Origin: JAVBJV01 sp031546815
Lineage (GTDB): Bacteria; Pseudomonadota; Alphaproteobacteria; Acetobacterales; Acetobacteraceae
Length of the DNA: 64,000 nucleotides
Assembly: GCA_031546815.1 (NCBI GenBank)
Contig: JAVBJV010000007.1
Location: forward strand, 41,170-105,169
Reading direction: 5' to 3'
This document shows, one piece after another, positions 50,937-61,405 of the stretch (position 1 is its first letter; each line of letters begins with the position of its first letter). Under the pieces are notes generated by a model. The model did not search any database. It was given only the letters and a program-made list of their open reading frames with translations, and was not told the DNA's origin. The position numbers and the translations under genes are program-made.

Positions 50937-53522
50937 CTACGCATCATCGTTCAGCAGGTTTTTCAACCGATAGAGGGCGGCATGGGCATCGCGGGGCGAT
51001 AAGGCATCCGGGTCCAGCGCTGCCAGAGCCTCGTGCAGCGGGTCGTGGGGCGTGGGTTGCGGGGTGGAAACCTGGGCGGCGAACAGGGGCATATCCTCGC
51101 CCACACCGGTGCCACGCTTTTCCAGTTCGGCCAGCAAAGTGGTGGCGCGGGCCACAACCGGGGCCGGAACACCGGCCAGACGCGCCACATGCACGCCGTA
51201 AGATCGCCCGCCTGCGCCCTCGGCCACTTCGTGCAGGAACACCACCTTGCCGCGCCATTCCTTCACCTGCATGGCGTGCGGACGCATGGCGGGCAGGCGC
51301 CCGGTCAGCCCGGCCAGTTCGTGGAAATGGGTGGCGAAGATGGTCCGGCTGCGCAGAGTGTCGTGCAGCGCTTCCAGCACCGCCCAGGCAATGGCGAGGC
51401 CATCCCAGGTGGCGGTGCCACGCCCGATCTCGTCCACGATAACGAAGGATCTCGGCCCCGCCTGATTGAGGATCGCCGCCGTTTCGGTCATTTCCACCAT
51501 GAAGGTGGAACGTCCGCGCGCCAGTTCGTCCTGTGCGCCGACGCGCGAGAACAGCCGGTCAGCGACGCCAATACGCGCCAGGGTGGCCGGCACCGGAAGC
51601 CCCGCCTGGGCGAGGATCAGGATCAGCGCGTTCTGACGCAGGAAGGTGGATTTACCCGCCATGTTCGGCCCGGTCAGCAGCATCAGCCGCTGGTCGGCGG
51701 ACAGGTCGCACCCGTTCGGCACGAATGCATCGCCGGGGTCGAGTGCTGCTTCCACCACGGGGTGACGTCCGCCCTGCACGCAGAAATCGGTGCCATCGGT
51801 GATGTTGGGCCGCGCCCAGGTGCCGGGGGCGGCAAGGTGGGCGGCGGACTGCGCAACATCCAGCGCCGCCAGCGCATCGGCGGCGATGGAAATGCCGCCC
51901 GCATCGGCCAGCACCAGCTTCGTCAGATGGTCGAGGATCGCCCGTTCGCGCGCCCCCGCCCGGTCTGCCGCCTCGGCGATGCGACGGTCCAGATCGACGA
52001 TCTCGGCATTGGTGAAGCGCGCGCTGCTCGCCATCGACTGGCGCAGCACAAGGTCGGGATTGGCGCGCAGTTTTTCGGCCGCGGCCGAGGGTACTTCGAT
52101 CACATATCCCAGTTGCGCGTGATGCTTGATCTTCAACGCTGCCACGCCGTAGCGCTGGGCATATTCCACCTGCAACGCCGCCACGATCTGCCGCGCGTCG
52201 TCGCGCAGATGGCGGTGGGCATCCAGTTCACCGTCGTAGCCGGGCTGGATCGCGTTGCCATCGTCGGCGCGCAGCGGGACAGGATCGGCCAGCGCGCGCG
52301 TCAGTTCAGCGGCAAGGGCGGGGGCGGGGGTCAGCACGTCGCGCGCATCGGCCAGTTCGCGTGGCACCATGCCGGACAGTGCCGCCGCCGCATCGGCCCC
52401 GGCGCGCAAGCCGTCGCGGATGGCGGCCAGATCGCGCGGCCCGCCACGCCCCAGCGCCAGACGGCCCAGGGCGCGTGCCATGTCCGGCGCGCGTTTCAGC
52501 GTGGCGCGCAGCGCGGTGACAGTGGCGTGTTCCTCGATCAGATACACCCAGCCATCCTGCCGCGTGACGATCGTCGCCACGTCGGTCAGCGGCGCGCTGA
52601 GCCGGGCCGCCAGCAGACGCGCACCAGGGGCGGACAGCGTGCGATCCACCGCTGCGAACAGCGTGTGTTTGGTGTCGCCATCGCGCGCCGCCAGAATGTC
52701 CAGACTGGCGCGCGTGGCACGGTCCATCGCCAGCGTGCCCGACCGCCCGACCGGCACGGGCGACGACAGGCGCGGCAGTTTCCCCGCCTGCGTGGACCGC
52801 ACATATTCCAGCGCCAGCGCAGCGGCCTGTGCTTCTTCGTGGTCGAACGTGCCGAAGGCATCGATATTGGCGACGTCGAACGCCTCGGCCAGAATCTTGC
52901 GGGCCAGATCGACGGGGGGCGCATCGCGCGGTGGGGCTGCTCGCTCGGCGTATGGATCGTCGAGGTCGAGGCCTTCCGGCACCACGATCTCGGCCGGGTC
53001 CAGCCGCCCGAGCAGGGCCGGGAATTCGGCCAGCGGCACCGATGTCGTCTCGAACATGCCGGTCGAGATATCGAGCCACGCACCACCCACCCGGTCGCGC
53101 AGTTGCACGAATGCCGCCAGCAGGTTGGGGCGCGCGCTGTCCAGTAACGCATCTTCGACCAGCGTGCCGGGGGTGACCAGCCGCACCACCTCGCGCCGGA
53201 TGGGCGCTTTGCGGGCTTTGGCCTCGGCCGGGGATTCCACCTGTTCGGTAACGGCGACACGAAAGCCGCGCCGGATCAGTCGGGCCAGATACAGCTCGGC
53301 GCTGTGAGCAGGCACGCCGCACATCGGCACCGGCGCGCCCGCGTGTTCACCCCGATGCGTGAGCGCAATGTCGAGCGCAGCCGAGGCAGCCTCGGCATCG
53401 GCGAAAAACAGTTCGTAGAAATCCCCCATGCGGAAAAACACCAGCGCGTCCGGGTGCGCCGCTTTCGCGGTGAACCAGGCCTGCATTGCGGGGGAGGCTC
53501 CATCGGCGGGCGGGATTGTCAT
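50937..53522 (-). CDS. mutS: DNA mismatch repair protein MutS
   Basis: A 861-residue mismatch sensor. The N-terminal reading motif is 'FFRMGDFYELFF' (Phe-x-Glu within GDFYELFF) and the ATPase has Walker A 'TGPNMAGKSTFLRQ' with Walker B 'FVIVDEIGRGTATWDG'. The C-terminal end is short, with no obvious beta-clamp extension. It is divergent from maeB and lies upstream of glnD, an order common in this part of the Alphaproteobacteria. Confidence 0.97.
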   Translation of the reverse strand: MTIPPADGASPAMQAWFTAKAAHPDALVFFRMGDFYELFFADAEAASAALDIALTHRGEHAGAPVPMCGVPAHSAELYLARLIRRGFRVAVTEQVESPAEAKARKAPIRREVVRLVTPGTLVEDALLDSARPNLLAAFVQLRDRVGGAWLDISTGMFETTSVPLAEFPALLGRLDPAEIVVPEGLDLDDPYAERAAPPRDAPPVDLARKILAEAFDVANIDAFGTFDHEEAQAAALALEYVRSTQAGKLPRLSSPVPVGRSGTLAMDRATRASLDILAARDGDTKHTLFAAVDRTLSAPGARLLAARLSAPLTDVATIVTRQDGWVYLIEEHATVTALRATLKRAPDMARALGRLALGRGGPRDLAAIRDGLRAGADAAAALSGMVPRELADARDVLTPAPALAAELTRALADPVPLRADDGNAIQPGYDGELDAHRHLRDDARQIVAALQVEYAQRYGVAALKIKHHAQLGYVIEVPSAAAEKLRANPDLVLRQSMASSARFTNAEIVDLDRRIAEAADRAGARERAILDHLTKLVLADAGGISIAADALAALDVAQSAAHLAAPGTWARPNITDGTDFCVQGGRHPVVEAALDPGDAFVPNGCDLSADQRLMLLTGPNMAGKSTFLRQNALILILAQAGLPVPATLARIGVADRLFSRVGAQDELARGRSTFMVEMTETAAILNQAGPRSFVIVDEIGRGTATWDGLAIAWAVLEALHDTLRSRTIFATHFHELAGLTGRLPAMRPHAMQVKEWRGKVVFLHEVAEGAGGRSYGVHVARLAGVPAPVVARATTLLAELEKRGTGVGEDMPLFAAQVSTPQPTPHDPLHEALAALDPDALSPRDAHAALYRLKNLLNDDA

Positions 53523-53673
53523 GCGTGTTTAAGTAAACCGCGGTGCGCCGCTAATCCAGCCCCGCTTTCAGGAATACCACACACGCATGGCATGGGCGTG
53601 CAGAACAGGGGTTTTATTGACATCGGATTGAGTGGTTTACTGTCTGGCTACGAGCAAACATACGGAAGTTACC

Positions 53674-55944
53674 ATGAAGACCCGGACGGCACGGATCACA
53701 GCAGAAGAAGCACTGGCGCTGCACGCAGAAGGGCGCCCCGGCAAGCTGGCCGTGCACATCACCAAATCGCTGGCCACGGCGCGCGACCTCAGCCTGGCGT
53801 ATTCGCCGGGTGTGGCCGAACCGTGCCTGCATATCCATCGTGACCCGTCGCTGGTGTACGATTACACCGCCAAGGGCAACATGGTTGCGGTGATCTCGAA
53901 TGGCACGGCGGTGCTGGGGCTGGGTAACCTGGGGCCATTGGGCGCCAAGCCGGTGATGGAGGGCAAGGCCGCGCTGTTCAAGCGCTTTGCCGATGTGGAC
54001 AGTTTCGACCTGTGCGTCGACACCGAAAACGTCGATGAATTCGTCAACGCCATACGTTATCTGGCGCCCAGCTTCGGCGGCATCAATCTGGAAGACATCA
54101 AGGCGCCGGAATGCTTCATCATCGAACAGCGCCTGCGCGAGCTGATGGACATCCCCGTCTTCCACGACGACCAGCATGGTACTGCGATTGTCGCTGCGGC
54201 AGGCCTGCTGAATGCGTGCCATCTGACCGGGCGTAAACTGTCCGACATCAAGCTGGTGGTGAACGGCGCCGGTTCCGCCGCGATTGCTTGCGTTGAACTC
54301 GCCAAGGCGATGGGCGTGCGGCACGAGAACGTCACCATGGCCGACACCAAGGGCGTTCTGTACCAGGGCCGGACCGAGGGCATGAACCAGTGGAAATCCG
54401 CCCACGCGGTGGACACCAAGGCCCGCACACTGGCCGATGCACTGGTCGGGGCCGATGTGTTCTTTGGCCTGTCCGCCAAGGGCGCGCTGACGCCCGAGAT
54501 GCTGAAGTCGATGGCGAAGAACCCCATCGTGTTCGCGATGGCCAACCCCGATCCAGAAATCACGCCCGAGGAAGCCTATGCCGTGCGCGATGACGCGATC
54601 GTCGCGACCGGTCGTTCGGATTATCCGAACCAGGTGAACAATGTGCTGTGCTTCCCGTACATCTTCCGTGGTGCACTGGATGTGCGTGCCAGCACGATCA
54701 ACGAAACGATGAAGATCGCTGCCGCCGAAGCGCTGGCCATGCTGGCGCGCGAAGATGTGCCGGATGAAATCTCGACCGCGGGCGGTGGTGGGCATCGCCT
54801 GACATTCGGGCGCGATTACATTATCCCCAACGCGTTTGACGCCCGCCTGATCACCCGCATCCCACCCGCCGTGGCCAAGGCCGCAATGGCAAGCGGCGTG
54901 GCGCGCAAGCCGATGGACGATCTGCAGCGTTATACCCGCACACTGGTGGGCCGGCTGGATTCCACGGCATCGGCGCTCGACGCGATTTCCGAAGGTGTGC
55001 GCAGCCAGCCCAAGCGCGTGGTGTTTGCAGAAGGCGAGGAAGAAAAAGTCGTGCGTGCAGCTGTGGCCTTCCGCAACGCGGGCTACGGCACCCCGATCCT
55101 GATCGGGCGCGAGGACCGTGTGATGGCAACACTGTCCGCGCTGGGCCTCGGCAGTACGGACGGGATCGAGATCCACAACGCGCGCCTGTCCGGCCAGAAC
55201 CGTCGCTATGCCGACTTCCTGTATGAACGTCTGCAGCGCAAGGGCCACATGGCGCGCGACTGTCAGCGTCTGGTCAATCAGGATCGCAACATCTTCGCCG
55301 CCTGCATGGTGGCGCTGGGCGATGCGGATGCGATGGTAACGGGGCTGACGCGCAGTTTCTTGGTTGCGCTGGAAGGCGTGCGCATGGTGCTGGACCCCGA
55401 ACCGAACCGCGTGATGTTTGGCCTCACGCTGATGCTGACGCCGAACGGCACTGTGTTCGTCGCCGACACCGCCATCCACGAACGCCCGAATTCGGAAACC
55501 ATGGCGGCCATCGCGCTGGCCTCGGCCTCGGCCGCGCGGCGTATGGGACACGAACCGCGCGTGGCGTTCCTGTCGTTCTCGACCTTCGGTGATCCCGCAG
55601 GCAGCATTCCGGAAAGCGTGCGCGAGGCGGTGAAGATCCTCGACGCGCGCAAGCCCGACTTTGAATACGACGGTGAGATGGCGGCCGACGTCGCGCTGAA
55701 CCCTGAACTGCGCGCGCTCTACCCGTTCTGTCGCCTGTCCGGTCCCGCCAATATTCTGGTAATGCCCGGCCTGCACGCCGCACACATCGCCAGCCGTCTG
55801 GTGCCGCAGCTTGGCGGCGGCACGACGATCGGCCCGCTGCTGATCGGCCTGTCGCGTCCGGTGCAGATCGTGCCGATGGACGCATCGGTCAGCAAGCTGA
55901 TTGACATGGCATGCCTCGCGGCGCATGCAGCGATCATCAAGTGA
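53674..55944 (+). CDS. maeB: NADP-dependent malic enzyme (MaeB, with phosphotransacetylase-like domain)
   Basis: A 756-residue fused enzyme. The N-terminal malic enzyme part has 'YSPGVAEPCLHI', 'VFHDDQHGTAIVAAAGLLNA' and the NADP fold 'VVNGAGSAAIACVELAKAMG'. From about residue 430 a phosphotransacetylase-like domain follows ('KRVVFAEGEEEKVVRA' and 'LSGPANILVMPGLHAAHIASRLV'), which in MaeB has a regulatory, not catalytic, role. It decarboxylates malate to pyruvate with NADPH. Start at ATG 53674. It links with aceA in supplying pyruvate during growth on C2 compounds. Confidence 0.96.
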   Translation: MKTRTARITAEEALALHAEGRPGKLAVHITKSLATARDLSLAYSPGVAEPCLHIHRDPSLVYDYTAKGNMVAVISNGTAVLGLGNLGPLGAKPVMEGKAALFKRFADVDSFDLCVDTENVDEFVNAIRYLAPSFGGINLEDIKAPECFIIEQRLRELMDIPVFHDDQHGTAIVAAAGLLNACHLTGRKLSDIKLVVNGAGSAAIACVELAKAMGVRHENVTMADTKGVLYQGRTEGMNQWKSAHAVDTKARTLADALVGADVFFGLSAKGALTPEMLKSMAKNPIVFAMANPDPEITPEEAYAVRDDAIVATGRSDYPNQVNNVLCFPYIFRGALDVRASTINETMKIAAAEALAMLAREDVPDEISTAGGGGHRLTFGRDYIIPNAFDARLITRIPPAVAKAAMASGVARKPMDDLQRYTRTLVGRLDSTASALDAISEGVRSQPKRVVFAEGEEEKVVRAAVAFRNAGYGTPILIGREDRVMATLSALGLGSTDGIEIHNARLSGQNRRYADFLYERLQRKGHMARDCQRLVNQDRNIFAACMVALGDADAMVTGLTRSFLVALEGVRMVLDPEPNRVMFGLTLMLTPNGTVFVADTAIHERPNSETMAAIALASASAARRMGHEPRVAFLSFSTFGDPAGSIPESVREAVKILDARKPDFEYDGEMAADVALNPELRALYPFCRLSGPANILVMPGLHAAHIASRLVPQLGGGTTIGPLLIGLSRPVQIVPMDASVSKLIDMACLAAHAAIIK

Positions 55945-55948
55945 GGTG

Positions 55949-55974
55949 AATGGGGGCTTTTAGCCCCCATTTTC
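55949..55974 (+). terminator. Intrinsic terminator after maeB
   Basis: A 10-bp stem (AATGGGGGCT with AGCCCCCATT), loop TTT, followed by a short T-tract (55971-55973). Confidence 0.85.
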
Positions 55975-56014
55975 ATATCGGGACCCTGTGGGTTACGGAA
56001 ACAGAGCGAGAGAT

Positions 56015-57082
56015 ATGCCAGTTTCACGTCGGAAGCTTCTTGTCGCCAGTGCGGCTGCGCCCTTTCTCTCGTCTTGTGGCACGAACCTTTCCCGGTTTAG
56101 CGAAGAGCCATTCCACGCGCTTGCAGTACGGCGCGGCGTTTGCGCCGCGAGCTATGTCACCCTGAAGGGCGGAAAACCTGCGGCTCCGGTGGTTGTCTCG
56201 GGCTGTTCAACGGCCCGGCCGCTTCACGCAGAGCCGATATTTCAGGCAGCGTCGCTCACCAAACCGGTCATCGCATTCGTTGCACTGAAGCTGGTGCGCG
56301 AGGGGCGACTTGATCTGCGTGCACCGGTTTCGACCTATCTGCCCGACGGGTACATGCATCGCCAGAATCCCTTTGGAGACGCCAGCGATAACCCGGTCGA
56401 TTTGGTACCGGCACACGTGTTGGCGCGCATTCCTGTCGCAACGTTGCTCAATCACAGCTCCGCTCTGCCAAACTGGACGGGGGACACGCTGGCCCCCGAA
56501 TTCGAGCCAGGCACGCGCTGGCAATATTCCGGTGAGGGCTATGTGCTTCTACAGGCGGTGATCAGCGCGGTGACCGGGCTGGGTATCGAGTTGTTCGTGT
56601 TGAAATACGTCTTCGATCCGCTTGGTATGCGGCAGTCGCGGATGCGTTTGACGGAAGATATCCGCGCGCAGCTTGTGAGTGGCACGTCGTGGTTTGGCGG
56701 AGAGCGCCAGTTTGATTTCCGTGAACCCAATGCGGCCACATCGCTGTACACAACGGCCAGTGATTACGCGAAATTCCTTGCCGCTCTGCTTGCCGATGCA
56801 TCGCTGTTGTCGTTGACGATCGCCAATCCCATTGCAGCCGAACCCGAGCTGGGGCTGGCATGGGGATACGGATGGGGTATCGAGACTGCCACCGGCGGGC
56901 CCTATCTCTGGCAATGGGGGAACTCCCCTGGGTTCCGGGCGTTTGCGATGGTCTCGACATCTGGCGGAGACGGCTTTGTTTTGTTCACCAATAGCGAGCG
57001 TGGCATGCCGTTGGCTGCTTCACTGGCGCGCCTGACTGTCCCGGTGGAGCACGGCGTGTTCCGCTTTGGCATGCTTGATTGA
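56015..57082 (+). CDS. Tat-type lipoprotein serine hydrolase (class C beta-lactamase family)
   Basis: A 355-residue serine hydrolase of the beta-lactamase/D-Ala-D-Ala peptidase C family. The N-terminus has a Tat motif ('SRRKLLVAS', residues 4-12) and a lipobox ending at Cys21 ('LSSCG'), so it should be exported folded and lipid-anchored. The catalytic Ser80-x-x-Lys83 ('ASLTK') and Tyr171 ('YSGEG') are present. The third motif is probably the Trp-Gly-Asn-Ser segment near residue 310, in place of K-T-G. The substrate is unknown (cell wall, ester or beta-lactam). ATG 56015 follows a GAG-rich site. Confidence 0.82.
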   Translation: MPVSRRKLLVASAAAPFLSSCGTNLSRFSEEPFHALAVRRGVCAASYVTLKGGKPAAPVVVSGCSTARPLHAEPIFQAASLTKPVIAFVALKLVREGRLDLRAPVSTYLPDGYMHRQNPFGDASDNPVDLVPAHVLARIPVATLLNHSSALPNWTGDTLAPEFEPGTRWQYSGEGYVLLQAVISAVTGLGIELFVLKYVFDPLGMRQSRMRLTEDIRAQLVSGTSWFGGERQFDFREPNAATSLYTTASDYAKFLAALLADASLLSLTIANPIAAEPELGLAWGYGWGIETATGGPYLWQWGNSPGFRAFAMVSTSGGDGFVLFTNSERGMPLAASLARLTVPVEHGVFRFGMLD

Positions 57083-57110
57083 GAATGGGGACGCTGTTCC
57101 CAAACCCCTG

Positions 57111-57133
57111 CCGGGGAGCGGCCCGCTCCCCGG
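57111..57133. repeat. Perfect GC-rich inverted repeat
   Basis: CCGGGGAGCGG (57111-57121) and its exact complement (57123-57133) are separated by one base. It sits in the convergent gap after the serine hydrolase and before the RND gene's stop. No T-tract follows. A second, shorter GGGGGC/GCCCCC hairpin lies at about 57169-57185. Both may act as transcription barriers. Confidence 0.6.
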
Positions 57134-57194
57134 ACCCCGTGGTTACTTTCCTGAGTTCGGATATGAGAACGGGGGCTTCAGGCCCCCATACGTC

Positions 57195-60100
57195 TCACAC
57201 AGGCACACGCCGCTGCCGGGTCAGCGTGCGTGCGAGGCTGTCGAACGCCAGATACAGCACCGGCGTGACGAACAGTGTCAGCGCCTGCGACACCACCAGC
57301 CCGCCGACCACGGCGAGGCCCAGCGGCTGGCGCAGTTCGGCGGCGGTGCCCCAGCCCATGGCGATGGGGATGGCACCGGCACCGGCGGCCAGCGTGGTCA
57401 TCATGATTGGGCGAAAACGGATCAGGCTGGCGGTGCGCACAGCGGTGAGGGGGTCTTTACCCTCGCGCTGCAGGGCAAGCGCCACGTCCACCACCATGAT
57501 GGCGTTCTTCTTCACCAGCCCGATCAGCAGCAGCACACCGATCGTGCCGATCACCGACAGGTCGAGGTCGAACATCCACAGCGTTGCCAGCGCACCGACG
57601 GCGGCGGCGGGCAGGCCCGATAGAATGGTCAGCGGATGGATCAGACTTTCGTAGAGGATACCCAGCACCAGATAGACGATCAGCACGGCGGCCAGCAGCA
57701 GCATGCCCTGCCCGGCGAGCGCCTGCTGGAACACTTTCGCAGTGCCGGTATAGCCAGTGACGACGGTGGGCGGCACGCCCATCTCGCGCTCGGCCGCGTC
57801 GATGGCGGCGGTGGCTTCCCCCAGCGAGATACTGGGCGCGGTGTTGAACCCGATGGTGACGGCGGGCAACTGGCCCTGATGGTTGATGGTGACGGGACCG
57901 TTGGTGCGCGTGATGCTCGCAATGGCGGACAGCGGCACCAGTTGCCCGGTGGTTGCCCGCAGATAGATCCGCGCGAGGCCGGTTTCATCCTGCGCCATGT
58001 CGGGCAGGGCTTCGAGGATTACGGCGTAACTGTCGGCGGCGGCATAGATGGTCGAGATCTGCCGGGCGCCAAACGCCGAATACAGCGTCGATCGCACCTG
58101 ATCGACCGACACGCCGAGTGACGCCGCGCGATCGCGGTCGATGTTGACCGAGAGCACCGGTGCGTTGAGCTGCAGATCGATGTTCACATCCTGCAATTCC
58201 GGCAATGTGGCGAGGCGCTGGCGGATGCGTTCCGACCATGTGTAAAGCTCGGCCGTATTCAGCCCCTGCAACGTGTGCAGGTACAGCGTGCGCGATGAAC
58301 GCCCGCCGAAGCTGATGTTCTGGATCGGCTGCATGAACACGCTGAGGCCGGGGATCTGCATTACCTGTCGGCGCAGGCCCTGGATCACGTCCTGCACCTG
58401 CGGGCGCTGGTCGCGCGGTTTCAACTGCACGAACATGCGCCCCTGGTTCAGCGCGGTGGTCGGCCCGCCGATGCCGGTGGAGGACACCACGCTTTCCACA
58501 TAAGGCGAGCGACGCAGAATATCGGCCACCGCGTTCTGCCGGTCCGAGATGGCGGGGAAGGAAATATCCTGCGGCCCTTCGGTGCTGACGGACAGTAATC
58601 CGGTGTCTTCAATCGGGAAGAAACCTTTGGGGATGGCGTAGGTCAGCCACGCGCCCAGTGCCAGAGATCCGAAGAACACCGCCCAGACGATGCTGCGATA
58701 GCGCAGCGAGAAATCCAGCGCGTTGGCGTAGCCGTTTTCCACGGCGCGGAAGCCACGTTCCAGCACACTGTCCAGCCACGATTCCTTCTGATGCGCGGGC
58801 AGCAAAGTTGCCAGCAGCGGCGTGAGCGTCAGCGACACCACGCACGACACGGCCACTGCCAGCGACACGGTGGCGGCGAAGGCGTTGAACACGCGCCCGA
58901 CCACGCCGCCCATCAGCAGGATCGGCATGAACACGGCAATCAGCGACAGCGTGATCGACAGAATGGTGAACGAAATTTCGCGCGCCCCGCGCAGGGCGGC
59001 TTCGCGTGGGGGCACGCCTTCTTCGATGTGGCGCACGATGGCTTCCAGCATCACGATGGCGTCGTCCACCACCAGCCCCACGGCCAGCGTCATTCCCAGC
59101 AGGGTGACGTTATCCAGCCCATAGCCGAACAGATGCATCAGCCCGAACGTGCCCGCCAGACTGATCGGCACCGCGATGGTGGGAATCAGCGTGGCGCGCA
59201 GGCGGCGCAGAAACAGGAAGATCACCAGCGTGACCAGCCCGATGGCGATCATCAGATGTTCCTGCACATCGTGCACGGCACCGCGGATCGACAGCGACCG
59301 ATCCAGCATCACGTTGATCCGCGCACCCGGCGGCAAGGCAGCTTCAAGGCGTGGAATGGCAGCACGCACTGCATCGACCACTTCCACGGTATTACCGTCG
59401 GGCTGGCGCTGCACGGCCAGCACCAGCGCGCGTGTGCCGTCGTGCCAGGATGCGATCTGGTCGTTCTCGACGCTGTCCACCACAGTGGCGACATCGGCCA
59501 GCCGCACCTGTGCGCCGTTCTTGCCGGCGATGACCAGGTTGAGGAATTCGGCCGCGTTCACCATCTGGTCGTTGGCGCGTAGCGTCAGCTGCTGGCGCGC
59601 GCCGCTGAGCGAGCCGACCGGACTGTTGGAATTGGCATTGGCGACGGCCTGCTGCACCTCGTCGAACCCCAGTCCGCGGGCGGCGATGCGGTCGGGGTCG
59701 AGGCGGATGCGCACTGCGAATTTCTGCGCGCCGTAAGACACCACCTGTGCCACGCCGATAATGCGCGACAGTTCGGGGCCGACCACGCTGCTCGCCAGAT
59801 CGTTGAGGCGCGACAGCGGCACGTCGCCGCCCGACAGTGTCAGCAGGATCACCGGCGCATCGGCGGGGTTGGATTTACGGAACGACGGCTGGTTGGTCAT
59901 CTCCGCCGGCAGGCGGCGTTGCGCGCGCGACAGGGCCGACTGCACGTCGAGCGCCGCCGCATCGATGTCGCGGGTCAGCGCGAACTGGATGGTGATCTGC
60001 GCGTTGCCCTGGCTGCTGACCGACGACATTTCGTCGATCCCGGCGATGGTGGACAATTCGCGTTCAAGTGGCAGGGCGACGGAGTTCGCCATGGTGTCCG

Positions 60101-60266
60101 GACTGGCACCGGGCAGCGTGGCGTAGACCGCGATGGTCGGGAAATCGACCCGCGGCACGGCGGCGACGGGCAGCTGGAAATATCCCAGCACGCCCGCGAT
60201 GACCGCTGCCACCGACAGCAGCCCGGTCATGATCGGGCGGCGGATGCAGAGTTCGGCGAGGGTCAT
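57195..60266 (-). CDS. RND efflux pump permease (MdtB/MdtC group)
   Basis: A 1023-residue inner-membrane proton/drug antiporter with twelve expected membrane helices. It starts 'AELCIRRPIMTGLLSVAAV' and has the porter-domain 'FPTIAVYATLPGASPDTMANSVALPLER', the proton-relay helix 4 segment 'MTLAVGLVVDDAIVMLEAI' with its Asp pair, and 'LTVLIGLVKKNAIMVVD'-like 'LIGLVKKNAIMVVDVAL' in helix 10. The sequence is closest in style to the MdtBC family. A single permease gene here suggests a homotrimer. Its ATG overlaps the adaptor stop (ATGA). No outer-membrane channel gene is present. Confidence 0.94.
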   Translation of the reverse strand: MTLAELCIRRPIMTGLLSVAAVIAGVLGYFQLPVAAVPRVDFPTIAVYATLPGASPDTMANSVALPLERELSTIAGIDEMSSVSSQGNAQITIQFALTRDIDAAALDVQSALSRAQRRLPAEMTNQPSFRKSNPADAPVILLTLSGGDVPLSRLNDLASSVVGPELSRIIGVAQVVSYGAQKFAVRIRLDPDRIAARGLGFDEVQQAVANANSNSPVGSLSGARQQLTLRANDQMVNAAEFLNLVIAGKNGAQVRLADVATVVDSVENDQIASWHDGTRALVLAVQRQPDGNTVEVVDAVRAAIPRLEAALPPGARINVMLDRSLSIRGAVHDVQEHLMIAIGLVTLVIFLFLRRLRATLIPTIAVPISLAGTFGLMHLFGYGLDNVTLLGMTLAVGLVVDDAIVMLEAIVRHIEEGVPPREAALRGAREISFTILSITLSLIAVFMPILLMGGVVGRVFNAFAATVSLAVAVSCVVSLTLTPLLATLLPAHQKESWLDSVLERGFRAVENGYANALDFSLRYRSIVWAVFFGSLALGAWLTYAIPKGFFPIEDTGLLSVSTEGPQDISFPAISDRQNAVADILRRSPYVESVVSSTGIGGPTTALNQGRMFVQLKPRDQRPQVQDVIQGLRRQVMQIPGLSVFMQPIQNISFGGRSSRTLYLHTLQGLNTAELYTWSERIRQRLATLPELQDVNIDLQLNAPVLSVNIDRDRAASLGVSVDQVRSTLYSAFGARQISTIYAAADSYAVILEALPDMAQDETGLARIYLRATTGQLVPLSAIASITRTNGPVTINHQGQLPAVTIGFNTAPSISLGEATAAIDAAEREMGVPPTVVTGYTGTAKVFQQALAGQGMLLLAAVLIVYLVLGILYESLIHPLTILSGLPAAAVGALATLWMFDLDLSVIGTIGVLLLIGLVKKNAIMVVDVALALQREGKDPLTAVRTASLIRFRPIMMTTLAAGAGAIPIAMGWGTAAELRQPLGLAVVGGLVVSQALTLFVTPVLYLAFDSLARTLTRQRRVPV

Positions 60267-61405
60267 CCTGCGTTCCCCGCAGCCGGACGCGGTTGCCCGC
60301 GATCGATCGCGCGGGTGCCGCCGGTCAGGCGTTGTGCGCCTTCCACCACCACCGATTCGCCCGCCGTCAGTTCACCGCTGAGCACGGCGCGGTCGCCTTC
60401 CAGACGCAACATGCGCACGGGGCGGCGGGTGACCTTGCCATCGCTGCCCAGCACATAGACGTGCTGGCCGCTCTGCCCGGTCTGCACGGCGGCGACTGGC
60501 ACGGTGATGACGTTGTGATCGATATGCGGGATCAGCGTGACGTTCACATACTGGCCGGGCCATAGGGCGGCGTGTTCGTTCTCGAACTGGGCCTTCAGCA
60601 TGATGGTGCCGGTAGTGACATCGACCTGGCTGTCCATGAACACCAGTCGCCCTTCCACGGTGGTATTGCCGCTGGGGGCGCGCACCTGCACGCGGGCGGT
60701 ATTGGCGGCATAGGCCACGCGCACTTCGGACAGGAAGCGTTCCGGAATGGCGAACTGCACCTGCACCGGGTTCAGCCGCGTCAGCGTCGCCAGCACGGTG
60801 TTTTCGGCCACGCGCACGTAATTGCCCTGTTTCTGCGGAATGGTGCCCAGCCGACCGTCGATCTCGGCGCGGATGGTGGCGTAGTCGATCTGCAACTGGG
60901 TCTGGGCGATCAGCGCCTCGTCCGCCTTCACGGTGGCGGCCAGCGACAGCGCCTGCGAACGGGTCTGGTCGGCCTGCTGGCGCGCCCCGGCGCCGGTGCG
61001 TGTCAGCTGGTCGTAGCGCGCGGCATCGGCCTGCGCCTGGGCCAGTTGGGTGCGGTCGCGCTCCAGATTGGCCTGCAGCTGCGCCAGAATCGCCAGATTC
61101 GGCCGGGTATCCAGCGTGAATAACACATCCCCGGCCTTCACCCGGGCACCTTCCTCCACGTGCACGCGTTCGATCTGCCCATCCACGCGGGTGCGGACCG
61201 ATACGGTGGCGATCGGCTGCACGATGCCGTTGGCGTTCAGCCCGACCGGCACATCGCCCACCACGACCGGCGCGGTGGTGACGGAAATCGGCGGAGTCGC
61301 GGCCTGTGTCTGGGGGGTGTCGGGGCGGTGAAACCAGCCCAATCCATAGCCAACGCCCAGCAGGGCAAGCACGGCCAGCAGCAGCAACGTCAGTCGAACA
61401 CGCAT
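60263..61405 (-). CDS. RND efflux periplasmic adaptor (MdtA-like)
   Basis: A 380-residue membrane fusion protein. An N-terminal signal/anchor ('LTLLLLAVLALLGVGYGLGW') is followed by the lipoyl half ('VSVRTRVDGQIERVHVEEGARVKAGDVLFTLD'), a helical hairpin with heptads (about 107-170), 'YATIRAEIDGRLG', and the beta-barrel and membrane-proximal domains. It bridges the pump and an outer-membrane channel. It is first in a two-gene operon. Its 5' end faces the atp operon, so the two promoters share a 260-bp gap. Confidence 0.93.
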   Translation of the reverse strand: MRVRLTLLLLAVLALLGVGYGLGWFHRPDTPQTQAATPPISVTTAPVVVGDVPVGLNANGIVQPIATVSVRTRVDGQIERVHVEEGARVKAGDVLFTLDTRPNLAILAQLQANLERDRTQLAQAQADAARYDQLTRTGAGARQQADQTRSQALSLAATVKADEALIAQTQLQIDYATIRAEIDGRLGTIPQKQGNYVRVAENTVLATLTRLNPVQVQFAIPERFLSEVRVAYAANTARVQVRAPSGNTTVEGRLVFMDSQVDVTTGTIMLKAQFENEHAALWPGQYVNVTLIPHIDHNVITVPVAAVQTGQSGQHVYVLGSDGKVTRRPVRMLRLEGDRAVLSGELTAGESVVVEGAQRLTGGTRAIDRGQPRPAAGNAG